In this document: positions 13,883 to 20,830 of the stretch, piece by piece
Layout: every line of letters starts with the position of its first letter
Numbering within the stretch: position 1 is the stretch's first letter
Source: JANWHF01 sp036276235
Lineage (GTDB): Bacteria > Planctomycetota > Phycisphaerae > Tepidisphaerales > Tepidisphaeraceae
NCBI GenBank assembly: GCA_036276235.1
Contig: DATBDZ010000057.1
Coordinates: 1 to 22,263, forward strand
Direction of reading: 5' to 3'
Length of the DNA: 22,263 nt
Position numbers and translations under genes: made by a program
Notes under the pieces: generated by a model
The model's database searches: none
Seen by the model: the letters and a program-made list of their open reading frames with translations, nothing else
Told to the model about the DNA's origin: nothing

Positions 13883-15916
13883 TTATTGCTCCCCCGGTCG
13901 CACGACATAAACCTGATCATGCGCAAGCACCGACGCCGGTAATGGCGTCATCGGCTGATACGTTTTCTCGAACCGTGCAAACTCGCCAGGATCGATCACT
14001 AGCCAGGCCCCCTCCCGCTCTAGCTTGCTCCCCGCCCAAGCATCGACCACATCGCGATTGTTCGATGTATCCACATCGAACACCGTTCGATATTTCAGGC
14101 GGCTCATCGGAGTTTGATACAAGAAGGCCTTCGCATCGCCAACTAGAATGATGTTTGCGTCCTTCGGAATCGAGTCGAGGATTTCCGGGGAATAGATTTG
14201 GATTTCGATGCCCAGCGCGCCGGCGATTCCGCGCTCGCCATACAAACGGTCAGCGAGCATTATGTGAAGCCGCACCGCGCCGGCCGCCGCCTGTGAGATG
14301 ACGACGGCGATGATCAGCAAAAGCCCCGCGACACTCCACGGAATCGGCCATCGATCCCATTCGATCTGCCCGATCAACAGCGCGCCGATCGGCAATGCCA
14401 GGATCAAGAACCTTCCCTGCAAATGCGTAAAGAAGAGCCAGACGACGGCAATCATCACAAGCAACCCGGCGAGAAACCATGTCTGCGCCCGGCGATAGCT
14501 GAGGGCGATTGCGACGAGTGCCAGGGGTAGGAACAAATATCCGAACCGCCAATCGGCGATGATTTGGTGCCACGATTCTTTGAGCCGAGCAGATACGGAC
14601 TGCTTGTCCGGCTGAGCCGTGTGCGCGCGATGCCAGCGCTCGATTTGCACTTCGCTGAATGTTCCATGTCCGAGAATTTGCGTTGCTTCGGGGAAAACCG
14701 GATTGTGGACCCAGACGATGTTGCGGATGAGCCAAGGCGAAAATGTGAGGCCGCCGGCAAGCGCGAAGATCGCGACGCCGCGCCAGCGGGCGAAATCGCG
14801 TGGAGCGGTTCTTCGCATCGAATACCAAACCGCGAAGCCCGCGCTGATCGCGGCAACGGCGACGAGCACTTCCGGCACGCCGGTCAATTTCGATCCGCAT
14901 GCGAAGCCGGCGAAGATGCCGGCCAGCGCAAATCTCCGCGCGCGATATTGCTCGCGAAAGACCGCGGCCATTGCCCAACCTATCGCCAGCGCGCCAAAGA
15001 GAAGCAGGCCGCCTTCGTCGTAAGCGATTGGCGCGAGCTGCGCCAGCCATGGCACGCACGCCAATGCGACGCTCGCGATGACAGCGCGCGTTCGGTTCGC
15101 ATCCCATCGCACGAATCCGTAGATGGCGAAAATCGTCAACGCAATGAATGTGGCGTGCATGAGCTGCGACAGATACATGCCGGCCCACGGCCCGCCGCGC
15201 AGGTGCATCGCCAGCAGATAGTGCATCTCGACGTTGAACGGAAAAAAGCTGAAGACGTTGTGATGCAACGGCACGATGCGGCCAAGCTCAAACCACTCGC
15301 GCGGAATCTGCAAATGATATTCAACAACGTCATATCCATTGGGCTCATCGTGCCAGAGGATGCCGGGATAAATCATCGAGCCGACAAGCACGATGACGGT
15401 CGCCGGGGCCGCGAGGAGCCACATCCAATGGGCGTATGCGGGGGCGAAGAAGAATGCTTTGAGTCTGGCGCGGCGCTCGGCGAGATTCCGCAGAATGCGG
15501 ATCGCGAGCAACGCGACGCCCGCGCCGATGAGAATCCACGCGACGACCGTGTTGAGGAATCCGGCAAGCCCTAAACCGAGAGTAAAAAGACTTAGCGCAC
15601 CCAGGCCCAGCGCGATCGATGTGACTTTTTGCAAGATTGGCGGAATGTCCGCGGTGTCGCGCAGTGCGAAGCCGGCGAGCGGCTTTCCATACCCAGCGGC
15701 GCTGCATAGCCAAAGGAGCAGGATCGCGCCGTCGGTGAAGCAGCGATAGGTCACGAGCGCGCCCGAGGGGAATGTGTAGATGATTGTTCCCACGAGGACC
15801 AGGGCCACGAAGATCACGAGGACGAGCAGATTGCCGAAGGATTCGAGAAAGCGGCCGGCGGGCGTGGGATTATGCAGGAGAAACTCACCGGGCTTTGAAT
15901 GGCGGCGTTTGGGCAT
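13883..15916 (-). CDS. Polytopic membrane glycosyltransferase, GT39/ArnT-like (GT-C fold)
   Basis: At 677 residues, with a dozen or so hydrophobic segments from residue 26 to about 552 and a soluble C-terminal tail of about 125 residues, this fits the GT-C class that uses polyprenyl-phosphate sugars. The first external loop motif is HDEPNGYDVVEYHL (189-202), resembling the loop with catalytic acidic residues in ArnT/PMT/RgtA-type enzymes. WLIRNIVWVHNPVFPE is the second typical motif of these proteins. It probably adds a sugar to a protein, lipid or polysaccharide on the outer face of the membrane. The ATG at 15916 lacks a good ribosome-binding site, though the N-terminus looks natural. Its neighbour encodes a PEP-CTERM surface protein, which may be only coincidental. 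Donor and acceptor are unknown. Confidence 0.75.
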   Translation of the reverse strand: MPKRRHSKPGEFLLHNPTPAGRFLESFGNLLVLVIFVALVLVGTIIYTFPSGALVTYRCFTDGAILLLWLCSAAGYGKPLAGFALRDTADIPPILQKVTSIALGLGALSLFTLGLGLAGFLNTVVAWILIGAGVALLAIRILRNLAERRARLKAFFFAPAYAHWMWLLAAPATVIVLVGSMIYPGILWHDEPNGYDVVEYHLQIPREWFELGRIVPLHHNVFSFFPFNVEMHYLLAMHLRGGPWAGMYLSQLMHATFIALTIFAIYGFVRWDANRTRAVIASVALACVPWLAQLAPIAYDEGGLLLFGALAIGWAMAAVFREQYRARRFALAGIFAGFACGSKLTGVPEVLVAVAAISAGFAVWYSMRRTAPRDFARWRGVAIFALAGGLTFSPWLIRNIVWVHNPVFPEATQILGHGTFSEVQIERWHRAHTAQPDKQSVSARLKESWHQIIADWRFGYLFLPLALVAIALSYRRAQTWFLAGLLVMIAVVWLFFTHLQGRFLILALPIGALLIGQIEWDRWPIPWSVAGLLLIIAVVISQAAAGAVRLHIMLADRLYGERGIAGALGIEIQIYSPEILDSIPKDANIILVGDAKAFLYQTPMSRLKYRTVFDVDTSNNRDVVDAWAGSKLEREGAWLVIDPGEFARFEKTYQPMTPLPASVLAHDQVYVVRPGEQ

Positions 15917-15943
15917 TTAGGTGGCACGCGTTTTCAACCCGTG

Positions 15944-15965
15944 GCCGCGGTACTCCGCGGCATCT
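15944..15965. repeat. Degenerate family C repeat
   Basis: GCCGCGG-TACT-CCGCGGC is a perfect 7-bp hairpin (15944-15961). With the following CATCT it aligns to the family C core (GAGGTACTCCGCAGCATCT) at 17 of 19 positions by eye. It lies just upstream of the glycosyltransferase start codon. Confidence 0.6.
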
Positions 15966-16010
15966 TACGTTGCAAGTCAAATCCTCGCATCGCATTCAGA
16001 TCAGAATAAT

Positions 16011-16088
16011 CGTCATGCTGAGGTAATCCGAAGCATCTGGCCCATTTGCCCAATCCAGCCAGATGCTGAGGAGTACCTCAGCATGACG
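16011..16088. repeat. Inverted pair of family C repeats
   Basis: Two 30-base arms (16011-16040 and 16059-16088) are inverted copies with three mismatches, separated by 18 bases. The right arm holds a perfect hairpin ATGCTGAGG-AGTA-CCTCAGCAT. Its outer part plus spacer matches 5618-5656 on the other strand. The pair lies in the 296-bp gap between the glycosyltransferase start and hemA stop; the rest of that gap shows no gene. Confidence 0.88.
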
Positions 16089-16184
16089 GGATTGCGTGTG
16101 GCTGCGCAACTCAATGCAATACGCCACAGTTAAACGCTGCGCCTCTGGCTCGAGCACTGGCCAGCGTCCCGGAGTACCAGGACC

Positions 16185-16203
16185 CACGGCTTAAAAAGCC
16201 GTG
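16185..16203. repeat. Short hairpin, family E, at the hemA 3' end
   Basis: CACGGCTT-AAA-AAGCCGTG is a perfect 8-bp stem nine bases beyond the hemA stop codon. On the hemA strand the T-run sits in the loop rather than after the stem, so a classical intrinsic terminator is not clear, although RNA 3'-end protection or termination is possible. I see one copy only. Confidence 0.6.
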
Positions 16204-16212
16204 CTACGGGTG

Positions 16213-17523
16213 TCATTCCTCAGGCTTCTTGTCGTCTGCATCATTCGTCTCCTCGCTCAACTGAAACAGCTTCTCCAACGCATGCAGATACTGCGCCGCC
16301 GGCGGATGCATATTGTCCGACTTCCGCAGCACCTGCACCGGGTCATGCAGCAATTTATTGACGATCCGCCGCGCCAGGTCTTCGAGGTGCGCCTTCTCGG
16401 CTTCGCCGACATTCGGCAATTTATTGAGCGTGCGGGCCAGCTCTTCCTGGGCGATCTGGTGGTATCTGCTATAAAGGCGATGGATGGCCGGGCCCATCTC
16501 GCGTTGCCGCTGCCAGGCGCCGAATTCATCGACTTGTGCAGAGATGATCGCCTGGGCGGCGGCGATCGCCTCCTTGCGCTGGGCGGCCGTGCGCGACACT
16601 ACTTCCTGCAGATCGTCGAGGTTGTAGAGATATACGTTATCCAACTCCCCCACCGCCGACTCGATATCACGCGGGACGGCGATGTCGATCAGAAAGATCG
16701 GACGATAGCGGCGTTGTTTGAGAAGGCTTTCAAACAGTTGCCGCGTGATGATCGGATGCGCGGCGCCGGTGGAGGAGATGACCACATCGGCCGCCGTCAG
16801 ATGCTCGCTCAGATTCTCGAAAGGGACCGCCTGTCCGGAAAAACGTTGCGCCAGCGCGACGGCTTTGTCGGGATTCCGATTACAGACCAGCAATCGGCCC
16901 GGCTGCAACGCCGCGAACCCTTGCAGGACAAGTGCCGACATCTTTCCTGCGCCGATCGACAGGAGCGTCTTATCGCGAAATTGCTCGAAGATATTCTTCG
17001 CGTAATCAACCGCGACGCTCGCCACGCTCAGGCGGCCTTCATTAAGAGCCGTCTCATTCATCACCTGCTTGGCTACCGCGATCGCCCGCTGGAAGAGCGG
17101 ATTGAGCATCGATCCGGCGCATTTCAGTTCTGCCGCGCATTCGTACGCCTCGCGCACTTGTCCGAGGATTTGCGTTTCGCCGAGCACCATCGAATCGAGC
17201 GATGAGGCAACCGCAAACAGATGCTCGACAACCTGGCGATCGGCCTTCTGATAAATGTGATCCTTGAACTGGGTCGGGTCCAGCGCATGAAACTCGGCGA
17301 GGAACTCGATCATCTCCTGGGCCCGCGGCCGCCCATGCACGGCGCGGCAGATATACAGCTCGACGCGATTGCACGTCGAAACCAACACCGCCTCGCACCC
17401 CTCGAACTTCTGGTTGAACCGCGCCAGCGCGTCAGAGCGCTGCGCCGAGTTGAACGCCAGCTTCTCGCGCACCTCCAGCGGCGCGGTTGTGTGATTCAGT
17501 CCCAGGAGAAGCAGGCGTTGCAT
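16213..17523 (-). CDS. hemA: Glutamyl-tRNA reductase
   Basis: HemA reduces glutamyl-tRNA(Glu) to glutamate-1-semialdehyde with NADPH, the committed step of C5-pathway tetrapyrrole synthesis. The catalytic cysteine is Cys51 in VSTCNRVELY. GETQILGQV (115-123) belongs to the catalytic domain, GAGKMS (191-196) is the NADPH-binding loop, and the C-terminal 130 residues form the helical dimerisation domain (PNVGEAEKAHLEDLARRIVN and following). At 436 aa it is full length, with an acidic, possibly flexible tail. The ATG lies two bases after the stop of the CcsA/HemX-like gene (TAG-TA-ATG) with only a weak GGA site, so translational coupling is likely. A longer open frame to 18117 merely reads through the neighbouring gene. 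Confidence 0.96.
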   Translation of the reverse strand: MQRLLLLGLNHTTAPLEVREKLAFNSAQRSDALARFNQKFEGCEAVLVSTCNRVELYICRAVHGRPRAQEMIEFLAEFHALDPTQFKDHIYQKADRQVVEHLFAVASSLDSMVLGETQILGQVREAYECAAELKCAGSMLNPLFQRAIAVAKQVMNETALNEGRLSVASVAVDYAKNIFEQFRDKTLLSIGAGKMSALVLQGFAALQPGRLLVCNRNPDKAVALAQRFSGQAVPFENLSEHLTAADVVISSTGAAHPIITRQLFESLLKQRRYRPIFLIDIAVPRDIESAVGELDNVYLYNLDDLQEVVSRTAAQRKEAIAAAQAIISAQVDEFGAWQRQREMGPAIHRLYSRYHQIAQEELARTLNKLPNVGEAEKAHLEDLARRIVNKLLHDPVQVLRKSDNMHPPAAQYLHALEKLFQLSEETNDADDKKPEE

Positions 17524-17525
17524 TA

Positions 17526-18341
17526 CTATCCGACGTATTGCACGGCCACGAGTGTCCCGATCATCAAGAAAAATCCCAGGACGCTGAGCATCGCGGCGCG
17601 GCGGCCGCGGAAGCTGGGGTTGATCGGCGAATGCAGAACCAGCGCGTAGACGATCCACGCGCCAAATGCCAACAGCACCTTCGGCTTGCGATACCAGTCC
17701 GGTCCCAGAAGGTTGTTGCCGTGCGAATCGATCGCACGAACCAGACCCGTGACTAAGCCGATCGTGAGCAATGCAAAGCCGAGCGTGACGGCGGTAAAGC
17801 TGAGATTCTCCAGGCGCTCCAGGCTCCCAAATCCGCCGCCGGGCATCGCGCGCTTTTGCCGCAATCGAGTGTTGGCGATCAGATACATCGTGCCGACCGC
17901 GGCGGCGACCGCGAACGCGGCAAAGCCGCCGTATGCTGAGATGCGATGCACCAGCATCCACGGCGTCTCTGCATAAGAATGCGGCTTGGTCCGCCCGAAG
18001 ACTGCCGCCAGCATCAGCAGCAGCACGACGATCGGCATGACAAAAAAATCCAGCCCGCGCAGCGGATGCGCGCGCTGCGTGTAAGCGACAAAGAGCGAGA
18101 GCAAAATCGCCAGCCACACCAGCGCGTCGAAGTTGTCATCGAGCGGCGCCCAATTCGGCCGCGTCGCGCCGTGCCAGGCGAGCAGGCCGATGCCGAGCAC
18201 CGTGCCAAAATAGAGGCAGACCTTAGCCGCCAACCGGCGCGGCCCGCGATCATCGCGCAACCGCGAGAGCGAAATGACGCCGCCCAGGACAAAGACGGCA
18301 ATCGAGGCGATGAGCAGAGCAAGTTGACCTGCGGTCGGCAC
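17526..18341 (-). CDS. CcsA/HemX-like cytochrome c assembly family membrane protein
   Basis: The 271-residue protein has about eight membrane segments and belongs to the CcsA/CcmC/YpjD family. Conserved histidines that could bind heme are visible at 132 (PWMLVHRISAYGGF) and 237 (VLHSP), but the tryptophan-rich WWD motif of true cytochrome c synthases is not evident. Its position directly before hemA is that of HemX in Bacillus, where the protein lowers HemA levels, so a HemX-type role is at least as likely as cytochrome c maturation. The start is a GTG at 18341 with AGGAG 4 bases upstream. A longer frame to 18410 would be translated from repeat sequence, which I reject. It lies between the siroheme gene and hemA on the same strand. 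Confidence 0.85.
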   Translation of the reverse strand: MPTAGQLALLIASIAVFVLGGVISLSRLRDDRGPRRLAAKVCLYFGTVLGIGLLAWHGATRPNWAPLDDNFDALVWLAILLSLFVAYTQRAHPLRGLDFFVMPIVVLLLMLAAVFGRTKPHSYAETPWMLVHRISAYGGFAAFAVAAAVGTMYLIANTRLRQKRAMPGGGFGSLERLENLSFTAVTLGFALLTIGLVTGLVRAIDSHGNNLLGPDWYRKPKVLLAFGAWIVYALVLHSPINPSFRGRRAAMLSVLGFFLMIGTLVAVQYVG

Positions 18342-18359
18342 GTCACTCCTGTCCGTGTG

Positions 18360-18420
18360 GAAGCGACCCTTGTGCTCGTCCACCGCGCGTACGCTGGTGG
18401 GCGAGCACAAGGGTCGCTTC
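18360..18420. repeat. Long inverted repeat, family B-like
   Basis: Arms of 25 bases (18360-18384, 18396-18420) pair with one mismatch around an 11-base loop. The core GCGACCCTTGTGCTCG is a variant of the GCGAACCTTGTGTTCG core at 3617-3632. The inverted repeat starts 18 bp upstream of the CcsA/HemX-like gene, so it would fold in its leader if transcription starts upstream. Confidence 0.85.
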
Positions 18421-18475
18421 TATAGAATTGGGCCTATTGTTGTGGACGTGGTGTTCCCTCTCCCGAGGCTTGTGG

Positions 18476-18496
18476 GGGTGAACCTCCTGTTCGCCC
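18476..18496. repeat. Single family B hairpin
   Basis: GGGTGAAC-CTCCT-GTTCGCCC has an 8-bp stem with one G:T-type position. It matches the arms of the doublet at 3613-3680 apart from loop bases. Confidence 0.65.
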
Positions 18497-18520
18497 TCCC
18501 GACGCGCGCATGTTCGTAGG

Positions 18521-18536
18521 GTGCGCTTTAGCGCAC
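18521..18536. repeat. Short hairpin, family F
   Basis: GTGCGCT-TT-AGCGCAC is a perfect 7-bp stem with a two-base loop, flanked by GTAGG and GCGG. The whole looks like a common dispersed bacterial repeat, but only one copy is in this window. Confidence 0.5.
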
Positions 18537-18593
18537 GCGGAATCGGGCGGCACAATCGCTCGGAACACCCAGTGCGACGCGCGCTGCTTAGAA

Positions 18594-18721
18594 CCCTCTC
18601 CCCTGTACTCAGGGGAGAGGGCAGGGTGAGGGGACAGCGGGCCGCAATATGGCGCAGTTCGCAAGTCGAAGCGTTCGTCCCCTCACCCCAGCCCTCTCCC
18701 CTGTGTACAGGGGAGAGGGAG
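18594..18721. repeat. Complete 128-bp palindromic element, family A, copy 2
   Basis: This copy has the same length and layout as 12733-12860: hairpin CCCTCTCCCCTG-TACT-CAGGGGAGAGGG, inner arm, variable middle, inner arm, hairpin CCCTCTCCCCTG-TGTA-CAGGGGAGAGGG. Both end hairpins are perfect here, so it is the better-preserved copy. Similarity to copy 1 continues a few bases outside (GAA on the left, CAA-GCG on the right). It sits between the precorrin-2 dehydrogenase and CcsA/HemX-like genes. Together with the three preceding repeats it accounts for most of the 428-bp gap 18342-18769, where I see no gene. Confidence 0.93.
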
Positions 18722-18769
18722 CAAGGCGGGCTCATTCGTTGGGTCTTTAACAATTGCAACATACAGGCT

Positions 18770-19393
18770 TCAGAGTAACTCCGGATGCCTCGCTCCAATC
18801 CATTCTCGCAGGCCCTCCATCCCACCACGCGCCAGCACTTCGATCGCTTCCTCTCCCGCCAGTTCGCGAAATACCGCCGCGCGCTTGGAGGCATCGAGCT
18901 TCGCCAACACTAAAGGCCGGATTGTCTTCATCGCCTCGGCCATCTGGATATACCGCCGATCGATCGCTTTGGCGATCTGATCGCGAATCGCCGCCGAAAG
19001 CGCCGCGCTTCCCGCCGAGACGGCGACGATCACCGGCCCCTCTTCCAACTTGGCCGGCGTCACAAAATCGCCCGGCTCCGCCTCGTCCGAATCCGCCCGA
19101 TTGACCCAAATCCCCCGCGCCCGACAATCGCGCACCACGGCAGCGTTGACGTCGCTGCGATCCGTCGCCGCAAACACCAACTTCGCGCCATCCAGATGCT
19201 TCGGATTATACTCCGCGACAATCCGCTCGACCGACGCAGGCAACTCCGCCTGAAATGTTGGCGACACGCATCGCACTTGATTCGCCCCCGCCGCGATCAC
19301 TCCCACCGCCTTGCGCGCGGCGACAGCGCCGCCGCCGATGATGAGGATCGGGCGGTCACAAACGTCCAGGAGCAAGGGATATGAATGCGGCAC
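18770..19393 (-). CDS. Precorrin-2 dehydrogenase / sirohydrochlorin ferrochelatase-type protein (CysG N-terminal, SirC/Met8 family)
   Basis: The protein should oxidise precorrin-2 to sirohydrochlorin with NAD, and may insert iron to give siroheme. Residues 14-115 form the Rossmann domain with IIGGGAVAARKA (18-29); Asp101 in VNRADSD corresponds to the catalytic aspartate of CysG/Met8. Then comes the dimerisation segment VAVSAGSAALSAAIRDQIAKAI and a helical end. It lacks the methyltransferase half of CysG, and no methyltransferase gene is in view. The GTG at 19393 gives a 207-aa protein with the normal family start (SYPLLLDVCDRPILIIGGG, close to the N-terminus), though without a clear ribosome-binding site. 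The open frame continues to a TTG at 19522, which I reject. Same strand and pathway as hemA. Confidence 0.88.
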   Translation of the reverse strand: MPHSYPLLLDVCDRPILIIGGGAVAARKAVGVIAAGANQVRCVSPTFQAELPASVERIVAEYNPKHLDGAKLVFAATDRSDVNAAVVRDCRARGIWVNRADSDEAEPGDFVTPAKLEEGPVIVAVSAGSAALSAAIRDQIAKAIDRRYIQMAEAMKTIRPLVLAKLDASKRAAVFRELAGEEAIEVLARGGMEGLREWIGARHPELL

Positions 19394-19570
19394 GAACTGA
19401 AGAATTCTAGCCGGCAATCGCGAAGGGGCCAAATGATTTGCCGGCCAGTCCCGCGATAAGGCCGGAGGGGTGGCACAATCATCGCGCCGCCTTAACGGGT
19501 TGAGACTGAAGGTCGCACTCAATCACGCTGTGCTTCCCTGGACGATTTAACGAGTGTAAGCTTACCTCCA

Positions 19571-19996
19571 ATGGGCAAAGGGAAGCGGGTCGGCCGGCGC
19601 GCGCCGTACATGGTGTTTGTCAGTCATGCGACTACTGACAAATGGATTGCGCGCGTCCTGTGCGAGAAAATCGAATCGACCGGCGCTGTAACATTTCGTG
19701 ATGACCGGGATATCGCTGGCGGGGACGATATCCCGGAATCAATTCGAGTTGCAATCAAGCAATCGCGGGAACTGATTGTGTTGCTGACGCCACATTCGAT
19801 TGACCGCGAATGGGTTCGCCTCGAAGTTGGTGCGGCGTGGGGTTGGCGCAAGGATTTTCGAATTGTTGCAGTCCTTTGCCATGTGGATGTCGGTGTCATT
19901 CCGGCTATGATTAAGGGCCGAAAGGCAATTACTCTGAACGAGTTTGACGATTATGTTCGGGAGCTGAAATCACGCTTAACGGAGCACCAGAAATGA
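19571..19996 (+). CDS. Small TIR-domain protein, first gene of a TIR-TIR operon
   Basis: Almost all of this 141-residue protein is one TIR domain (residues about 12-115). It has the opening strand MVFVSHATTDKWIA (14-27), the BB-loop region FRDDRDIAGGDDI, PESIRVAIKQSRELIVLLTP, and the segment REWVRLEVGAAWG. Glu85 there is at the position of the catalytic glutamate of NAD-cleaving TIR domains. No nuclease, SIR2, membrane or sensor domain is attached. The ATG at 19571 has no clear ribosome-binding site; an in-frame ATG at 19610 would start directly at the first strand. The stop overlaps the next gene by ATGA. The base use looks less GC-rich than in flanking genes, suggesting acquisition. An antiphage or NAD-signalling role is inference. 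Confidence 0.85.
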   Translation: MGKGKRVGRRAPYMVFVSHATTDKWIARVLCEKIESTGAVTFRDDRDIAGGDDIPESIRVAIKQSRELIVLLTPHSIDREWVRLEVGAAWGWRKDFRIVAVLCHVDVGVIPAMIKGRKAITLNEFDDYVRELKSRLTEHQK

Positions 19997-20595
19997 GCGC
20001 CCGAAAACCAGTTTACGATGTCTTTCTCTCATACGCCCAGCAAGATGTGGCTTGGGCGGCGGAGGTCGAGCGCACCTTCGCAGACGCAGGCTTGGTGGCC
20101 TACAACATCGCCAAGACCGCTCCGGGTGAGCACGTCGCGGATACGGTCTGGGATGCGCTGGCCGAGAGCGCCGCGCTTGTGGCCCTGGTATCCTCGACTG
20201 GCTCGCTCAGCCCCAACTTGTCGTTCGAAGTTGGCGCGGCCATGGCTTGGTCTAAGCCGGCATACGCTCTATACAAAGGCGCCCCGCCCGAAGGGCTTCC
20301 ACGATATGTCCAGAACAATGGTATCTTTCCAGCCAGCCAGCTTCAGCATGTGGTTGGGCTGGTTCGTAACAGCGAATTGGCGTTGTCTGATCGGGAACGC
20401 CAAGTGCTCGTGAAAACCTATGATTCTCTGGGAACGCCGGTGGTCGGGCTGCTGGACGAACCATCAAAAGTGGACCAATTGACTCGTCGATTCAATCGTG
20501 CAAGCAAATCCAAAATATCCGGCGAACGATTGCTTCGCGAGTTACTTCGACTTCGCAAGAGCGGCAATATCCGGTTAAGCCGACACCGGATGTAA
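19993..20595 (+). CDS. TIR-domain protein with an unassigned C-terminal region, second gene of the operon
   Basis: Residues about 7-120 are a second, clearly different TIR domain: YDVFLSYAQQDVAWAAEVE, then AYNIAKTAPGEHVADTVWDA, ALVALVSSTGSLSP, and NLSFEVGAAMAWSKPAYALY. Glu79 is the candidate catalytic glutamate. Residues about 125-200 are a helical, very basic region (SDRERQVLVKTYDSLGTPV, then FNRASKSKISGERLLREL, ending LRKSGNIRLSRHRM) that I cannot assign; the pattern could be a small winged-helix or nucleic-acid-binding module. GGAG lies 8 bases upstream of the ATG, and the start overlaps the first TIR gene by 4 bases, so the two are one operon and likely produced together. It ends 11 bp from the convergent small membrane protein gene. 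Confidence 0.85.
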   Translation: MSARKPVYDVFLSYAQQDVAWAAEVERTFADAGLVAYNIAKTAPGEHVADTVWDALAESAALVALVSSTGSLSPNLSFEVGAAMAWSKPAYALYKGAPPEGLPRYVQNNGIFPASQLQHVVGLVRNSELALSDRERQVLVKTYDSLGTPVVGLLDEPSKVDQLTRRFNRASKSKISGERLLRELLRLRKSGNIRLSRHRM

Positions 20596-20606
20596 ACGAC
20601 GTTCAA

Positions 20607-20828
20607 TCATTTGTCGTCAGTCTTTTCAGCCGCACTGCTGCTCTCGTCGAGAGCTTTGGGCTGAGTTACATCCCGTTGCGGCGACTTGATCCACGCCAAA
20701 AACGCCAGCGCAATAATCGACGCGCCCGGGAGGACGAGGAGTCCGGCCAGCACGAGGAATGGCCACAACGGCCACGACGGCGAATCAGGACTGACATCGA
20801 TTTGCAAAAACATCATGACAGAATTCAC
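20607..20828 (-). CDS. Small single-pass membrane protein behind carA
   Basis: A 73-residue protein with one hydrophobic helix (about 19-47, from WPLWPFLVLAGLL to ALAFLAWIK) followed by a polar, charged tail (KALDESSSAAEKTDDK) that is probably cytoplasmic. It is not recognisable as a family member. The GTG at 20828 begins two bases after the carA stop codon (TAG-CG-GTG), which supports a coupled operon; the double ATG at 20816 is another possible start, and neither has a strong ribosome-binding site. It converges with the second TIR gene. It could be a real small protein or a chance frame; the hydrophobic helix and tight spacing favour real. Confidence 0.5.
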   Translation of the reverse strand: MNSVMMFLQIDVSPDSPSWPLWPFLVLAGLLVLPGASIIALAFLAWIKSPQRDVTQPKALDESSSAAEKTDDK

Positions 20829-20830
20829 CG

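Noticed and set aside
14564..15574. 336-codon open frame antisense to the glycosyltransferase gene
   Set aside because: It is highly charged, has no domain features, and mirrors a clear membrane protein.
17524..18117. N-terminal extension of hemA over the CcsA/HemX-like gene
   Set aside because: The extension is out of frame with the membrane protein gene it overlaps; family alignment and the ATG at 17523 give the normal HemA start.
12733..18721. Possible CRISPR array from the regularly palindromic repeats
   Set aside because: Repeats are dispersed kilobases apart and of several families, without regular spacers, leader or cas genes.
19394..19522. 43-residue N-terminal extension of the precorrin-2 dehydrogenase from TTG 19522
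   Set aside because: It has no similarity to family N-termini; the GTG at 19393 gives the normal start just before the Rossmann motif.
19556..19565. GTAAGCTTAC palindrome just before the first TIR gene
   Set aside because: Ten bases is short enough to occur by chance in this gap, and no promoter elements accompany it.
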